NCBI RefSeq assembly: GCF_900107095.1
Contig: NZ_FNOR01000017.1
Coordinates: forward strand, 56,469 to 120,468
Origin: Collimonas sp. OK242
Lineage (GTDB): Bacteria > Pseudomonadota > Gammaproteobacteria > Burkholderiales > Burkholderiaceae_D
Direction: 5' to 3'
Length of the DNA stretch: 64,000 bases
The notes beneath the pieces were generated by a model. It worked only from the letters and a program-made list of their open reading frames with translations. It ran no database searches and had not been told where the DNA came from. Of this stretch, positions 1 to 9,247 are shown piece by piece. Numbering within the stretch: the first letter of the stretch is position 1; every line of letters starts with the position of its first letter. The translations under genes were made by a program, and so were the position numbers.

Positions 1-503
1 GCGGTAAGCGCCACGTCATAACGGTTTGACGAACCATCGGCAGCAATCGCCCCCACCATCGAAACGATCCGGTGCTGCGGCCGCTCCATCTCGGTAACCG
101 CTTCCAGCACCGCCTTCAAGGTCCGTCCCGAACCGACATTGACCACCAGCGGCGTCTCCTGCTGCAGATAGCGCTCCATCACTTCAGCCCCCACCACCGC
201 CAGCATCTGCTGCACGCCGGCCTCGTCGACCACGCTGCCGCCCGCGCCTTCGCTCGGCACCACATGGCATTGCTCAAGGCCGTAGCGCTGCTGCAATGCC
301 GCCGCCAGCTCCAGGCAAGTCGACACCGGATGTTCCACCCGGACCTTGACCAACCCGGATTCGCGCGCGTAGGCCACCAGCCGCTGCGCCATCTGGCGCG
401 AAATGCCAAGGTGATCGGCGATTTCGTTTTGCGTATTGCCAGCTACGTAATACATCCACGCCGCACGCGCGGCCAGATCCAGCTTTTCATTTCTTGATGC
501 CAT
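1..503 (-). CDS. SorC-family sugar-responsive regulator (partial)
   Basis: These are the first 167 residues of a SorC/DeoR-type transcription regulator; the rest lies beyond the left edge. Residues 22-53 form a helix-turn-helix (NTQNEIADHLGISRQ), and the effector domain begins near residue 60 with a phosphosugar-site motif VGSGRT at 123-128. The ATG at 503 has an AGGA Shine-Dalgarno about 8 nt upstream. Family members bind a phosphorylated sugar and control the neighbouring operon. It is transcribed away from the polyol operon that starts at 845 and shares its control region, so it most likely regulates that operon. The direction of control (repressor or activator) and the effector cannot be read here. 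Confidence 0.85.
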   Translation of the reverse strand, partial: MASRNEKLDLAARAAWMYYVAGNTQNEIADHLGISRQMAQRLVAYARESGLVKVRVEHPVSTCLELAAALQQRYGLEQCHVVPSEGAGGSVVDEAGVQQMLAVVGAEVMERYLQQETPLVVNVGSGRTLKAVLEAVTEMERPQHRIVSMVGAIAADGSSNRYDVALT

Positions 504-639
504 CTGTTTTCCTTTTTTGGCATGGATCGCTAGGCGCGCGTCTCCACAACATCCACCGCCAGCGTCGCTGCTGCTACCCTGTTTGTTGGCATTCGACCTG
601 GGAATTGTCCCAGATAGTGCAGCGCAGCAGAACTAAATC

Positions 640-668
640 TTGACACGCATTGAATCATGATTGATTAT
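640..668 (+). promoter_or_regulatory. Sigma-70 promoter of the polyol operon
   Basis: A perfect -35 box TTGACA (640-645) is followed after 17 bp by GATTAT (663-668). The expected start point is near 675, giving a leader of about 170 nt before the binding-protein gene. The spacer ends with a perfect 10-bp palindrome AATCATGATT (653-662). Confidence 0.7.
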
Positions 669-695
669 TTGCTCAACGAAAAGTCTTTTGCTCAA
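668..695 (+). promoter_or_regulatory. Putative SorC operator, two direct repeats
   Basis: The 9-mer TTTGCTCAA occurs twice, at 668-676 and 687-695, 19 bp apart. The first copy covers the end of the -10 box and the start point of the promoter above, and the second lies just downstream. This is a good position for a repressor site. That the divergent SorC-type protein binds here is inferred. Confidence 0.45.
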
Positions 696-844
696 TGCCG
701 AATATTTAAATCGGCAATGCAAAAATACAAAGACAACGTTAAATAATTTTTCAAGCGGCAACCAAACTACCGCCTGAGAAAGTGATAACGCGAAGCCGCG
801 CAAGTCGGCATGGCGTATTGATCATTCCAACCATGGAGACAAAC

Positions 845-2191
845 ATGAAACGTCGCAGCATTCGCGCCAGCTCGCTTGCAGCCGTCCTGGCGCCGTTCAG
901 CCTCATCTCGATAGCGATGCTCTGCAGCAGCGCCTGGGCCGCACCGACTACCGTCAACATCGCAACGATCAACAATCCGGACATGATCGAACTGCAAAAA
1001 CTCTCATCGAATTTCGAAGCAGCCAACCCCGACATCAAATTGCGCTGGGTAGTACTGGAAGAAAACGTGTTGCGGCAACGGGTCACCACCGACATCGCCA
1101 CCGGCAGCGGCCAGTTCGATCTGATGACTATCGGCGCATATGAAGCGCCGATCTGGGCCAAGAAAGGCTGGCTGGCGCCGATGGAAGGCTTGCCTGCCAG
1201 CTACGATGAAGCCGACCTGATCAAGACCGTGCGCGAAGGCCTGACTGAAGGCGGCAAGTTGTACGCGTTGCCGTTCTACGCCGAAAGCTCGATGACTTAT
1301 TATCGCAAAGACCTGTTTGCGGAAAAGGGCTTGAAAATGCCTGAACACCCGACTTTCCAGGATATCGCCGGTTTCGCTGAAAAGCTGACCGACAAGCAAA
1401 ACGGCATCGCCGGCATCTGCCTGCGCGGCCGCGCCGGATGGGGCGAGAATATGGCGCTGGTGGGCACCATGGTGAATACCTACGGCGCCCGCTGGTTCGA
1501 CGAAAAATGGCAGCCGCAACTCAATTCTCCCGAGTGGAAAAATGCGGTCACCACCTATGTCGACCTGCTGCGCAAATACGGCCCCGCCGGCGCTACCTCC
1601 AACGGTTTCAACGAAAACCTGGTGCTGTTCTCCAGCGGCAAATGCGGCATGTGGATCGACGCTACCGTGGCGGCCGGCATGATCTACAGCAGCAAGGAAT
1701 CGAAAGTAGTCGGCAAGGTCGCATTTGCGCCGTCGCCGGTGGCGGTCACGCCCAAGGGCGCGCACTGGTTGTGGATCTGGTCGCTGGCGATTCCGAAATC
1801 GTCGAAATCGCAGGACGCCGCCAAGAAATTTGCAGCCTGGGCGACTTCCAAGGAATACGTGCAGCTGGTAGCCAAGGAAAAAGGCTGGGGTCTGGTGCCT
1901 CCTGGCACCCGCATGTCGACCTACGCTTCGCCCGAATATAAAAAAGCGGCGCCGTACTCCGAGTTCGTGCTGAACGCGATCCAGTCAGCCGACACCAAAG
2001 ATGCGACCTTGCAAAAAGTACCCTACACCGGCATCCAGTTCGTGACGATTCCCGAGTTCCAGTCGCTGGGCACGGTAGTCGGCCAGGCGATTGCCGGCGC
2101 GCTGGCCGGCAAGTCGACCGTCGAAGCTGCCTTGCAGACATCGCAGGCGCAAGCGGACCGGGTGATGCGTCAAGGGCGCTATATAAAGTAA
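845..2191 (+). CDS. Polyol ABC transporter, periplasmic binding protein
   Basis: A 448-residue extracellular solute-binding protein of family 1, of the sorbitol/mannitol group (SmoE/MtlE type). The ATG at 845 is chosen over an upstream in-frame start at 782 because it follows GGAG and opens a signal peptide: a basic start (MKRRSIR), a hydrophobic core and a cleavage site after AWA at about residue 32. The mature protein would capture a sugar alcohol in the periplasm and deliver it to the two permeases encoded next. It is the first gene of a seven-gene operon running to 9023. The substrate is not fixed by the sequence; the downstream enzymes favour D-arabinitol, with mannitol or sorbitol as alternatives. 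Confidence 0.88.
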   Translation: MKRRSIRASSLAAVLAPFSLISIAMLCSSAWAAPTTVNIATINNPDMIELQKLSSNFEAANPDIKLRWVVLEENVLRQRVTTDIATGSGQFDLMTIGAYEAPIWAKKGWLAPMEGLPASYDEADLIKTVREGLTEGGKLYALPFYAESSMTYYRKDLFAEKGLKMPEHPTFQDIAGFAEKLTDKQNGIAGICLRGRAGWGENMALVGTMVNTYGARWFDEKWQPQLNSPEWKNAVTTYVDLLRKYGPAGATSNGFNENLVLFSSGKCGMWIDATVAAGMIYSSKESKVVGKVAFAPSPVAVTPKGAHWLWIWSLAIPKSSKSQDAAKKFAAWATSKEYVQLVAKEKGWGLVPPGTRMSTYASPEYKKAAPYSEFVLNAIQSADTKDATLQKVPYTGIQFVTIPEFQSLGTVVGQAIAGALAGKSTVEAALQTSQAQADRVMRQGRYIK

Positions 2192-2283
2192 TGCTCCGTG
2201 CGGCGGGCAGATCGTGCTCACGATGTGCCCGCCCTGCCCGTCCCGCCAATCGGCGCGAAAAAAAATGTAAGAGGTAAATCATC

Positions 2284-3213
2284 ATGTCGATTCCTTCCTC
2301 ACAGGTCGCCAACGCGGCTGCGCCGGTACGGCCGAACGCCAGCAAATTCAAGCCGGTACGGCTGCTGCAAACGCCCTCGGTCTTCTTGCTGCTGCTATGG
2401 ATGATAGTACCGCTGGCGATGACGCTGTACTTCTCGGTCATCCGTTATAACTTGATGATGCCGGACGTAAGCGGCTTTGTCGGACTGGACAACTATGCCT
2501 TCCTGTTCAACGATCCGGCGTTCTGGCCGTCTATCCTTAATACGCTGCTACTGATCGGCTCGGTGTTGGTCATCAGTGTGGTCTCCGGCACGCTGCTGGC
2601 GGTGCTGTTCGACCAGCCTTTTTTCGGCCGCGGCATCGCCCGCCTGCTGGTGATCGGGCCGTTCTTCGTCATGCCTACCGTCGCCGCCCTGATCTGGAAA
2701 AACATGATCCTGCATCCAGTGTACGGCCTGCTGGCCTGGGCCATGCGCCTGCTTGGCCTGGAGCCGATCGACTGGCTGGCCGAATATCCGATGCTGTCGG
2801 TGATCATGATCGTCGCCTGGCAATGGATTCCATTCGCCTTCCTGATCCTGCTGACGGCGCTGCAATCGCTGGATACGGAACAGAAAGAAGCAGCGCAACT
2901 GGATGGCGCCGGACCGGTCCGGGTGTTCTGGTACGTAGTGCTGCCCCATCTCAAGCGCGCCATCACGGTGGTCATCATGATCGAAACCATTTTCCTGCTG
3001 TCGATCTTCGCCGAAATCTTCACCACCACCGCCGGCGGTCCTGGCACGGCGACCACCAACCTGGCTTACCTGGTGTATTCGATCGGCCTGCAACAGTTCG
3101 ACATCGGCATCGCCTCGGCCGGCGGCATCATCGCTGTGATCCTGGCCAATATCGTGTCGTTCTTCCTGGTACGGATGATGGCCAAGAACCTGAAAGGAGC
3201 GAACGAAAAATGA
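2284..3213 (+). CDS. Polyol ABC transporter permease 1
   Basis: A 309-residue inner-membrane permease of the MalF-like binding-protein-dependent class (SmoF/MtlF type). About six hydrophobic segments follow a polar N-terminus of about 30 residues. The EAA loop that contacts the ATPase is present (EAAQLDGAGPVRVFWYVVLP). AGAGG lies ahead of the ATG. The stop codon overlaps the start of the second permease gene (ATGA at 3210-3213), so the two are translationally coupled, as expected for a heterodimeric channel. Confidence 0.9.
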   Translation: MSIPSSQVANAAAPVRPNASKFKPVRLLQTPSVFLLLLWMIVPLAMTLYFSVIRYNLMMPDVSGFVGLDNYAFLFNDPAFWPSILNTLLLIGSVLVISVVSGTLLAVLFDQPFFGRGIARLLVIGPFFVMPTVAALIWKNMILHPVYGLLAWAMRLLGLEPIDWLAEYPMLSVIMIVAWQWIPFAFLILLTALQSLDTEQKEAAQLDGAGPVRVFWYVVLPHLKRAITVVIMIETIFLLSIFAEIFTTTAGGPGTATTNLAYLVYSIGLQQFDIGIASAGGIIAVILANIVSFFLVRMMAKNLKGANEK

Positions 3214-4025
3214 ACGCCAAAAATAAGAATCGCCTGTGGCTTGGGCTGCTGGCATGGGCCTGCGCCATCGTCCTGTTCTTCCCCATTTTCTGGGTTGCCA
3301 TCACTGCCTTCAAGAGCGAGCACCAAGCCTACGTACCGACCTTGATTTTCTGGCCGACGCTGGAAAGTTTCCATGAAGTGATGGCGCGCAGTAATTACAT
3401 GGATTTTGTCGTCAATTCACTGATCGTCTCGCTCGGCTCTACCGTGCTGGCACTGCTGATCGCGGTGCCGGCAGCGTATGCGATGGCATTCTTCCCTACC
3501 GCACGCACGCAGAAACTGTTGCTGTGGATGTTGTCTACCAAGATGATGCCGGCAGTCGGCGTACTGATCCCGATCTATCTGCTAGCCAAGAATACCGGCC
3601 TGCTCGATACGGTAACCGGACTGACGATCATCTACACCTTGATCAACCTGCCGATTGCGGTATGGATGGCATTCACCTACTTCAACGACGTGCCAAAGGA
3701 AATCCTGGAAGCGGCACGGATCGACGGCGCCAACGCCTGGCAGGAAATGGCGTACCTGCTGCTGCCGACCTCCATGCCGGGGCTGGTCTCGACCGGCCTG
3801 CTGCTGATCATCCTGTCGTGGAACGAAGCATTCTGGAGCATCAACCTGACCAGCGTCAGCGGTGCGCCGCTGACCGTGTTCATTGCCTCCTACTCGAATC
3901 CGGAGGGCCTGTTCTGGGCCAAGCTGTCGGCCGCTTCTCTGCTGGCGATCGCGCCGATCATGGTGCTCGGCTGGCTGGCACAAAAGCAACTGGTGCGCGG
4001 CCTTACCTTTGGCGCGGTGAAATGA
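3210..4025 (+). CDS. Polyol ABC transporter permease 2
   Basis: A 271-residue permease of the MalG-like class (SmoG/MtlG type), partner of the preceding permease. Six hydrophobic segments are visible, with the EAA loop EAARIDGANAWQEMAYLLLP. The ATG at 3210 overlaps the upstream stop and has a perfect AAGGAG 10 nt upstream; the open frame extends further 5' but that part only shadows the first permease. Its own stop overlaps the start of the HAD phosphatase gene at 4022. Confidence 0.9.
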   Translation: MNAKNKNRLWLGLLAWACAIVLFFPIFWVAITAFKSEHQAYVPTLIFWPTLESFHEVMARSNYMDFVVNSLIVSLGSTVLALLIAVPAAYAMAFFPTARTQKLLLWMLSTKMMPAVGVLIPIYLLAKNTGLLDTVTGLTIIYTLINLPIAVWMAFTYFNDVPKEILEAARIDGANAWQEMAYLLLPTSMPGLVSTGLLLIILSWNEAFWSINLTSVSGAPLTVFIASYSNPEGLFWAKLSAASLLAIAPIMVLGWLAQKQLVRGLTFGAVK

Positions 4026-4735
4026 CGCATTCACCGAATACATCGATGACTACCCACATCAGCCACCTCATCTGCGATTGCGACGGCGTTCTGCTGGATA
4101 GCGAAAGCATCGCCCTCAGCGTGCTGCATCGCCAGCTGACGCCGTATTTACCGCCTTCGATGTTGCAGGCCGGCCCCGCATTGCACGCCGCAATCGCCGA
4201 ACGGCTGGGCATGATGACCGATCAGCTGCTCGATGAGATCAATCGCGAGTTCAAGCTGGGGCTGGCGGCGCCAGAGCACGGCGCGATCAACGCGATCGTC
4301 AGCCGTGCCTGCAGCGAGGAAGTCAATCCCGTCCCTGGCGTCCGGCAAGCGTTGGCCGCGATCCCGTTACCCAAGGCAGTGGCCAGCAACAGCAGCCTGG
4401 ACCGCATCCGTGCCGGCTTGCGTCGCTGCGACATGCTGGAGCAGTTCGACGGCCACATCCATAGCGGTCACGAGATAGGCAATCCCAAGCCGGCGCCCGA
4501 CGTCTACCTGGCCGCAGCCGCCGGCTTCGGCGTGCTGCCGCAACAATGCATCGCGATTGACGACAGCGTCACCGGTGTCCGTTCTGCAGTTGCCGCCGGC
4601 ATCCGGGTCATAGGCTTCACCGGTGTTGCACACGATCGCAAACGCGCCGGCGCAAGATTGCTGGCGGCGGGCGCCGAATGGATATTCGACGACATGCAGC
4701 AGCTGGCACAGCTGCTCGGCAGACAGACAGCGTAA
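4022..4735 (+). CDS. HAD-superfamily sugar-phosphate phosphatase
   Basis: A 237-residue HAD hydrolase of subfamily IA. Motif I is CDCDGVLLDSES, with the first Asp as nucleophile; motif II is VASNSS, motif III includes the Lys of GNPKPAPDVYL, and motif IV is AIDDSVTGVRSA. The closest familiar group is the beta-phosphoglucomutase/YieH-like phosphatases. The ATG at 4022 overlaps the permease stop codon; an alternative ATG at 4046 would shorten it by eight residues. Lying between the permease and ATPase genes, it should act on a phosphorylated intermediate or by-product of polyol catabolism. The substrate is unknown. Confidence 0.85.
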   Translation: MTHSPNTSMTTHISHLICDCDGVLLDSESIALSVLHRQLTPYLPPSMLQAGPALHAAIAERLGMMTDQLLDEINREFKLGLAAPEHGAINAIVSRACSEEVNPVPGVRQALAAIPLPKAVASNSSLDRIRAGLRRCDMLEQFDGHIHSGHEIGNPKPAPDVYLAAAAGFGVLPQQCIAIDDSVTGVRSAVAAGIRVIGFTGVAHDRKRAGARLLAAGAEWIFDDMQQLAQLLGRQTA

Positions 4736-4822
4736 TTCCACGCATTTCCACGCATTTCGATTGCGTCGCCGCCATCCCTGATCCATGGCGGCGATCTACG
4801 AAAAAAACAGAAGGAGACCATC

Positions 4823-5977
4823 ATGGCAGGCGTAACGATCAGAAATCTCATCAAGAGCTACGACGACAATGAAGTCATGCGCGACATCAATCTCGACATT
4901 GACGACGGCGAATTCGTCGTCTTCGTCGGCCCCAGCGGCTGCGGCAAATCGACGTTGCTGCGCATGATCGCCGGCCTGGAAGATATCAGCAGCGGCGACC
5001 TGTTCATCGGCGACGCCCGCATGAACGATGTGCCGCCAGCCAAGCGCGGCATTGCGATGGTGTTCCAGTCGTACGCGCTGTATCCGCACATGACGCTGTA
5101 CGACAACATGGCCTTCGGCCTCAAGATCGCCGGCAAATCGAAGTCTGAGATCGACATTGCGGTCCAGCGTGCCGCCAAGACCTTGCACATCGATCATCTG
5201 CTCGATCGCAAGCCAAAGGCCTTGTCGGGCGGCCAGCGCCAGCGGGTGGCCATCGGCCGCGCCATCACGCGTGAGCCGAGCGTGTTCCTGTTCGACGAAC
5301 CTTTGTCGAATCTGGATTCCGCGCTGCGGGTCAAGATGCGCCTCGAATTTTCACGGCTGCACGACCAGCTCAAGACCACCATGATCTACGTCACCCACGA
5401 CCAGATCGAAGCCATGACGCTGGCCGACAAGATCGTGGTGCTGTCTGCGGGCCGGGTCGAACAAGTCGGTTCGCCGCAACAGCTCTATCATCATCCGGCG
5501 AATCGCTTCGTTGCGGGCTTCATCGGCTCGCCAAAAATGAATTTCATTGATGGCAAGGTAACTGCGATAGCCAGCCAAGGCGTGCTGGTCGAACTGGCCA
5601 GCGGCGGCCGCCAATCGGTTGCGGTTGATGGCGCCAGCCTGCAGATCGGCGCCCCTGTCAGCATCGGCGTACGTGCCGAGCACCTGATGCTTGATCCGCA
5701 CAATCCTATGCTGAAGGCAAAATTCACGGTGCTGGAAGCGCTCGGCGATTTTTCCTATCTGTACGCCGATTCCACACTGTCCGAAGAACCGCTGGTGCTG
5801 CGCGTGGCCGATACCGTGAACATGCAGCACGGCAGCGAAATCGGCGTGTCCGCCGATCCGCAACGCTGCCACCTGTTCGATCAAAGCGGCCGCGCCTTGC
5901 GCCGGCTGGATTCGGCGGCCTCCGCCCCGCATGCTGCGACTGGCCAGGCGCACCAGGCGGCTTCACAGACGGCATAA
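4823..5977 (+). CDS. Polyol ABC transporter ATP-binding protein
   Basis: A 384-residue MalK-like ATPase (SmoK/MtlK type). Walker A is GPSGCGKST at 36-44, the signature LSGGQ is at 134-138, Walker B Asp-Glu is at 158-159, and the switch His is in VTHDQIEAM. The C-terminal third is the TOBE/regulatory domain. The last 25 residues are rich in Ala, Gln and His and look dispensable. AAGGAG precedes the ATG. It energises the two permeases encoded upstream. The 87-bp gap after the phosphatase shows no clear terminator. Confidence 0.92.
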   Translation: MAGVTIRNLIKSYDDNEVMRDINLDIDDGEFVVFVGPSGCGKSTLLRMIAGLEDISSGDLFIGDARMNDVPPAKRGIAMVFQSYALYPHMTLYDNMAFGLKIAGKSKSEIDIAVQRAAKTLHIDHLLDRKPKALSGGQRQRVAIGRAITREPSVFLFDEPLSNLDSALRVKMRLEFSRLHDQLKTTMIYVTHDQIEAMTLADKIVVLSAGRVEQVGSPQQLYHHPANRFVAGFIGSPKMNFIDGKVTAIASQGVLVELASGGRQSVAVDGASLQIGAPVSIGVRAEHLMLDPHNPMLKAKFTVLEALGDFSYLYADSTLSEEPLVLRVADTVNMQHGSEIGVSADPQRCHLFDQSGRALRRLDSAASAPHAATGQAHQAASQTA

Positions 5978-6028
5978 AACATTATTTATAAAAAAACGGC
6001 GCTCGCCATTATTTATCCAGGACACACC

Positions 6029-7435
6029 ATGCAAGTCACTTCCTCCGCTTCCGCTGCCGAGCCTGCCGACAACATCTGGCTGCACATAGGCGCAGGCTCT
6101 TTCCACCGCGCGCACCAGGCCGTATATCTGCATCACCTGATGGAAGCGGGCGCTACCGGCTGGTCGCTCGCGCTGGCCAATATCCGCGACGACATGACGC
6201 CGCTGCTGGATGCGCTGGAGCGCCAGGGCGGCGTATATACGCTAGAAACCGTGACGCCCGCCGGTGTGCGCAATTACGAAACGATCCGTTCGATCAAGAC
6301 CATCGTACCCTGGGATGCGGCACTGCTTGAATTGACAAGCTTCGGCGCGAGAAGCGCTACCAGGATAATTTCATTCACCGTCACCGAAGGTGGTTATTAT
6401 CTTGATCACCATCACCGCCTGGACACCAGCAATCCCGATCTGGCCGCCGACCTGCAAGGCGAGCTGAATACGATCTACGGCGCCCTCACGGCCATCCTGC
6501 GCGCTCGCGCTGCCGCCAACGGCGGCCCGCTCACCCTGCTCAATTGCGACAACCTGCGTCACAACGGCGAACGCTTTCATGACGGCTTGCTGCAGTTTCT
6601 GGCATTGCGCGGCGAAACCGCTTTGCAGCAATGGGTGGCAGAACACACCAGCAGCCCCAACTCCATGGTCGATCGCATCACGCCGCGTCCCACCGAAGAA
6701 GTCCGGACGCGCGTGGCGCAAGCCTGCGGCCGGGCCGATCCCTGCGCGCTGATGGCGGAGTCGTTCATCCAATGGGTGATCGAAGATAATTTTGCGGCTG
6801 GGCGGCCGGCATTGGAACAAGCCGGGGTCGAGATGGTGCGCTCGGTGCAGCCCTATGAAGAAGCCAAGATCCGCATACTCAACGCCACCCACAGCTGCAT
6901 CGCGTGGGCCGGTACATTGCTCGGACTGAACTACATCCATGAAGGTTGCGCGCGCGCTGATATTCGCAAAATGGCTTACGACTATGTCACGCAAGACGTC
7001 ATCCCTTGCCTGACGCCGAGCCCGCTCGACCTGGAGAATTATCGCGACGTCGTGCTGGAACGTTTTGGCAATCCGAATATCCAGGACAGCAACCAGCGGG
7101 TTGCCGCCGACGGTTTCTCGAAGATCCCCGGCTTCATCGTGCCGACCTTGCAGGAATGTATCGCGCGCGGCGTCGTACCGCATGCCACCCTCGTCCTGCC
7201 GGCGCTATTCTTCCTGTTCTTGCAACGCTGGGCCAAAGATGAATTGCCCTATGCTTATCAGGACGGCGTCTTCGACGAAACCGCCACCCGCGTCATGCTA
7301 AACAGCGCCGACCCGGTGCGCGCCTATTGCGCCGATCCCGCCTTATGGGGCACACTAGCTGGCAGCTTGCAGCTTGAGTTGCCGCTGCGTGAAGCGTTGG
7401 TTCATGTCCAGGATTGGCTTGCAAGGCAAACCTGA
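6029..7435 (+). CDS. dalD: D-arabinitol 4-dehydrogenase / mannitol dehydrogenase family
   Basis: A 468-residue member of the long-chain polyol-specific dehydrogenase family. It has an N-terminal nucleotide-binding region ([12 protein letters not shown]) and the family catalytic signature K-x4-N-x2-H, here K280, N285 and H288. Family members oxidise a polyol to a ketose with NAD. Wording such as the [11 protein letters not shown] start and [17 protein letters not shown] is closest to D-arabinitol 4-dehydrogenase. The partner gene is a xylulokinase and no fructokinase is present, which favours D-arabinitol to D-xylulose over mannitol to fructose. Relaxed activity on mannitol or sorbitol is possible. 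Confidence 0.8.
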   Translation: MQVTSSASAAEPADNIWLHIGAGSFHRAHQAVYLHHLMEAGATGWSLALANIRDDMTPLLDALERQGGVYTLETVTPAGVRNYETIRSIKTIVPWDAALLELTSFGARSATRIISFTVTEGGYYLDHHHRLDTSNPDLAADLQGELNTIYGALTAILRARAAANGGPLTLLNCDNLRHNGERFHDGLLQFLALRGETALQQWVAEHTSSPNSMVDRITPRPTEEVRTRVAQACGRADPCALMAESFIQWVIEDNFAAGRPALEQAGVEMVRSVQPYEEAKIRILNATHSCIAWAGTLLGLNYIHEGCARADIRKMAYDYVTQDVIPCLTPSPLDLENYRDVVLERFGNPNIQDSNQRVAADGFSKIPGFIVPTLQECIARGVVPHATLVLPALFFLFLQRWAKDELPYAYQDGVFDETATRVMLNSADPVRAYCADPALWGTLAGSLQLELPLREALVHVQDWLARQT

Positions 7436-7532
7436 ATGGGTGCTGCGCGACCAGCATCAGTTGCCGCAACGCGCACGCAATACGTGAAAAACACGCAAAA
7501 GCACGCGAAAAAAATACCATGAGGATGGAGAC

Positions 7533-9023
7533 ATGTATCTGGGCATCGATTTGGGCACTTCGGAAGTCAAGATAGTTCTGATGGATCAGGCTGGCAATTT
7601 GCTTGCCGATGCCGGTACCGCATTAACCGTCTCCCGCCCGCAGCCGCGCTGGTCGGAACAGGATCCCGAGCAATGGTGGCTGGCAACCTGCGAAACGATC
7701 GCCAAGCTGCGCGCAAAAGCGCCGGCGCAGTTTCGCGCCGTGCGCGCCATCGGCCTGTCCGGCCAGATGCATGGCGCGGTGCTGCTCGGCGCACAAGATC
7801 GCGTCTTGCGTCCGGCGATCTTATGGAACGACTTGCGCAGCATCAGCGAATGCGCCGAACTGACCGAACTTGCGCCCCAATTGCATCAGATCGCCGGCAA
7901 CCTGGCCATGCCCGGCTTTACCGCCCCCAAGCTGCTATGGCTGGCGCGGCACGAGCCGGAAGTGTTTGCCGCCATGCAGATGGTGCTGCTGCCCAAAGAC
8001 TGGCTGCGCCTGAAACTGACCGGCAACAAGGTATCCGAGCCATCCGATGCCGCCGGCACCCTTTGGCTCGATGTCGCCAAACGAGACTGGTCGGATGCAA
8101 TGCTGGCAGCGACAGGCATGCGCCGCTCGCACATGCCGCGCCTGGTGGAAGGCGGAGAATCATCCGGCACGCTATTGCCTGAAGTGGCAGACGCCTGGGG
8201 CCTGTCGCCAGAAGTCATCGTGGCCGGCGGCGGCGGCGACGGCGCCGCCAGCGCAGTAGGCATAGGCGCGGTAAACCCCGGCGACGGTTTTGTCTCGCTC
8301 GGCACCTCGGGCGTACTGTTCGTCGTCAACGACCGCTTCCGCCCGAATCCAGCCCAGGCCGTGCACGCCTTCTGCCATGCCTTGCCCGGCCGCTGGCACC
8401 AGATGAGCGTGATGCTGTCAGCCGCCAGCAGCCTGCGCTGGTTCTGCCGGCTGGTCAGTGTAGACGAGGCGACATTGCTGAGCGAAATCGCCGAGCTCGA
8501 CGCCGCCGCGCTGGAAAACGCACCGCTATTCCTGCCCTACCTGTCCGGCGAACGCACGCCTCACAACGATCCCTATGCGCAAGGCGTATTCCATGGCCTG
8601 TCGCACGCCCACGGCCGCGCCGCCCTCGGTTATGCCGTGATCGAAGGCGTCGCCTTCGGCATGGCGGACGGCCTCGCCGCCCTGCACACGGCCGGCACTG
8701 AAGTCACCGAATTATCGCTGGTAGGCGGCGGATCGCGCAGCCCCTACTGGGCGCAACTGATCGCCGATGCGCTGAATGTGCGCATGGTGACCCACGTCGG
8801 CAGCGAAACCGGCGGCGCGCTGGGCGCCGCCCGCCTGGCCTGGCTGGCAGCCAACGACCAGCCAGGCCAGGAAGCCATCATCTGCGCCAAGCCGCCGTTA
8901 CGCGAAGCCTTCACCCCGCGACCGCAACGCCACGCAGCGCTGCAGCCGCGGCTGGCGGCGTTCCGAGAGATTTATCGCTGTCGTCCGGCACGGGTCGCAG
9001 ATATCAAGCAGGCCAACCGATGA
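7533..9023 (+). CDS. xylB: Xylulokinase
   Basis: A 496-residue FGGY-family carbohydrate kinase. The N-terminal ATPase motif is GIDLGTSEVKIVLMD, the substrate region includes GLSGQMHG, and the catalytic base is D236 in GGGGDGAASA. It phosphorylates D-xylulose to xylulose 5-phosphate for the pentose phosphate pathway, completing the route begun by the dehydrogenase. GGAG lies 7 nt before the ATG. It is the last gene of the operon. Confidence 0.9.
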   Translation: MYLGIDLGTSEVKIVLMDQAGNLLADAGTALTVSRPQPRWSEQDPEQWWLATCETIAKLRAKAPAQFRAVRAIGLSGQMHGAVLLGAQDRVLRPAILWNDLRSISECAELTELAPQLHQIAGNLAMPGFTAPKLLWLARHEPEVFAAMQMVLLPKDWLRLKLTGNKVSEPSDAAGTLWLDVAKRDWSDAMLAATGMRRSHMPRLVEGGESSGTLLPEVADAWGLSPEVIVAGGGGDGAASAVGIGAVNPGDGFVSLGTSGVLFVVNDRFRPNPAQAVHAFCHALPGRWHQMSVMLSAASSLRWFCRLVSVDEATLLSEIAELDAAALENAPLFLPYLSGERTPHNDPYAQGVFHGLSHAHGRAALGYAVIEGVAFGMADGLAALHTAGTEVTELSLVGGGSRSPYWAQLIADALNVRMVTHVGSETGGALGAARLAWLAANDQPGQEAIICAKPPLREAFTPRPQRHAALQPRLAAFREIYRCRPARVADIKQANR

Positions 9024-9132
9024 TTCGATACGACGATTTATCTGCGATCAATGCGGCATCGTCGACCAATCTCATTTGACTTTCATGCTCTTTGGCCGGT
9101 GTCGTCTTAAGCCGATTTCCGCCCAGTTTTTT

Positions 9133-9141
9133 TGCTACAAT
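9133..9141 (+). promoter_or_regulatory. Extended -10 promoter of tRNA-Thr
   Basis: TGCTACAAT is an extended -10 element whose start point would fall about 20 bp before the tRNA. No good -35 box accompanies it, which is tolerated by extended -10 promoters. A TTGACA at 9141-9146 is too close to the tRNA to serve as its -35. Confidence 0.4.
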
Positions 9142-9168
9142 TGACAACGCAGCCAGATATGGCAGGAC

Positions 9169-9244
9169 GCCGATGTAGCTCAGTTGGTAGAGCAACGCAC
9201 TCGTAACGCGTAGGTCACCAGTTCGATTCCGGTCATCGGCACCA
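9169..9244 (+). tRNA. tRNA-Thr (CGU anticodon)
   Basis: A 76-nt cloverleaf with a 7-bp acceptor stem (GCCGATG/CATCGGC), D-arm GCTC/GAGC, anticodon loop CTCGTAA (anticodon CGT) and encoded CCA. Two helices each contain an A.C mismatch as read: anticodon stem ACGCA/CGCGT (31-39) and T-stem ACCAG/CCGGT (52-62). It would read ACG, a codon usually also covered by tRNA-Thr(UGU). Confidence 0.9.
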
Positions 9245-9247
9245 ATT

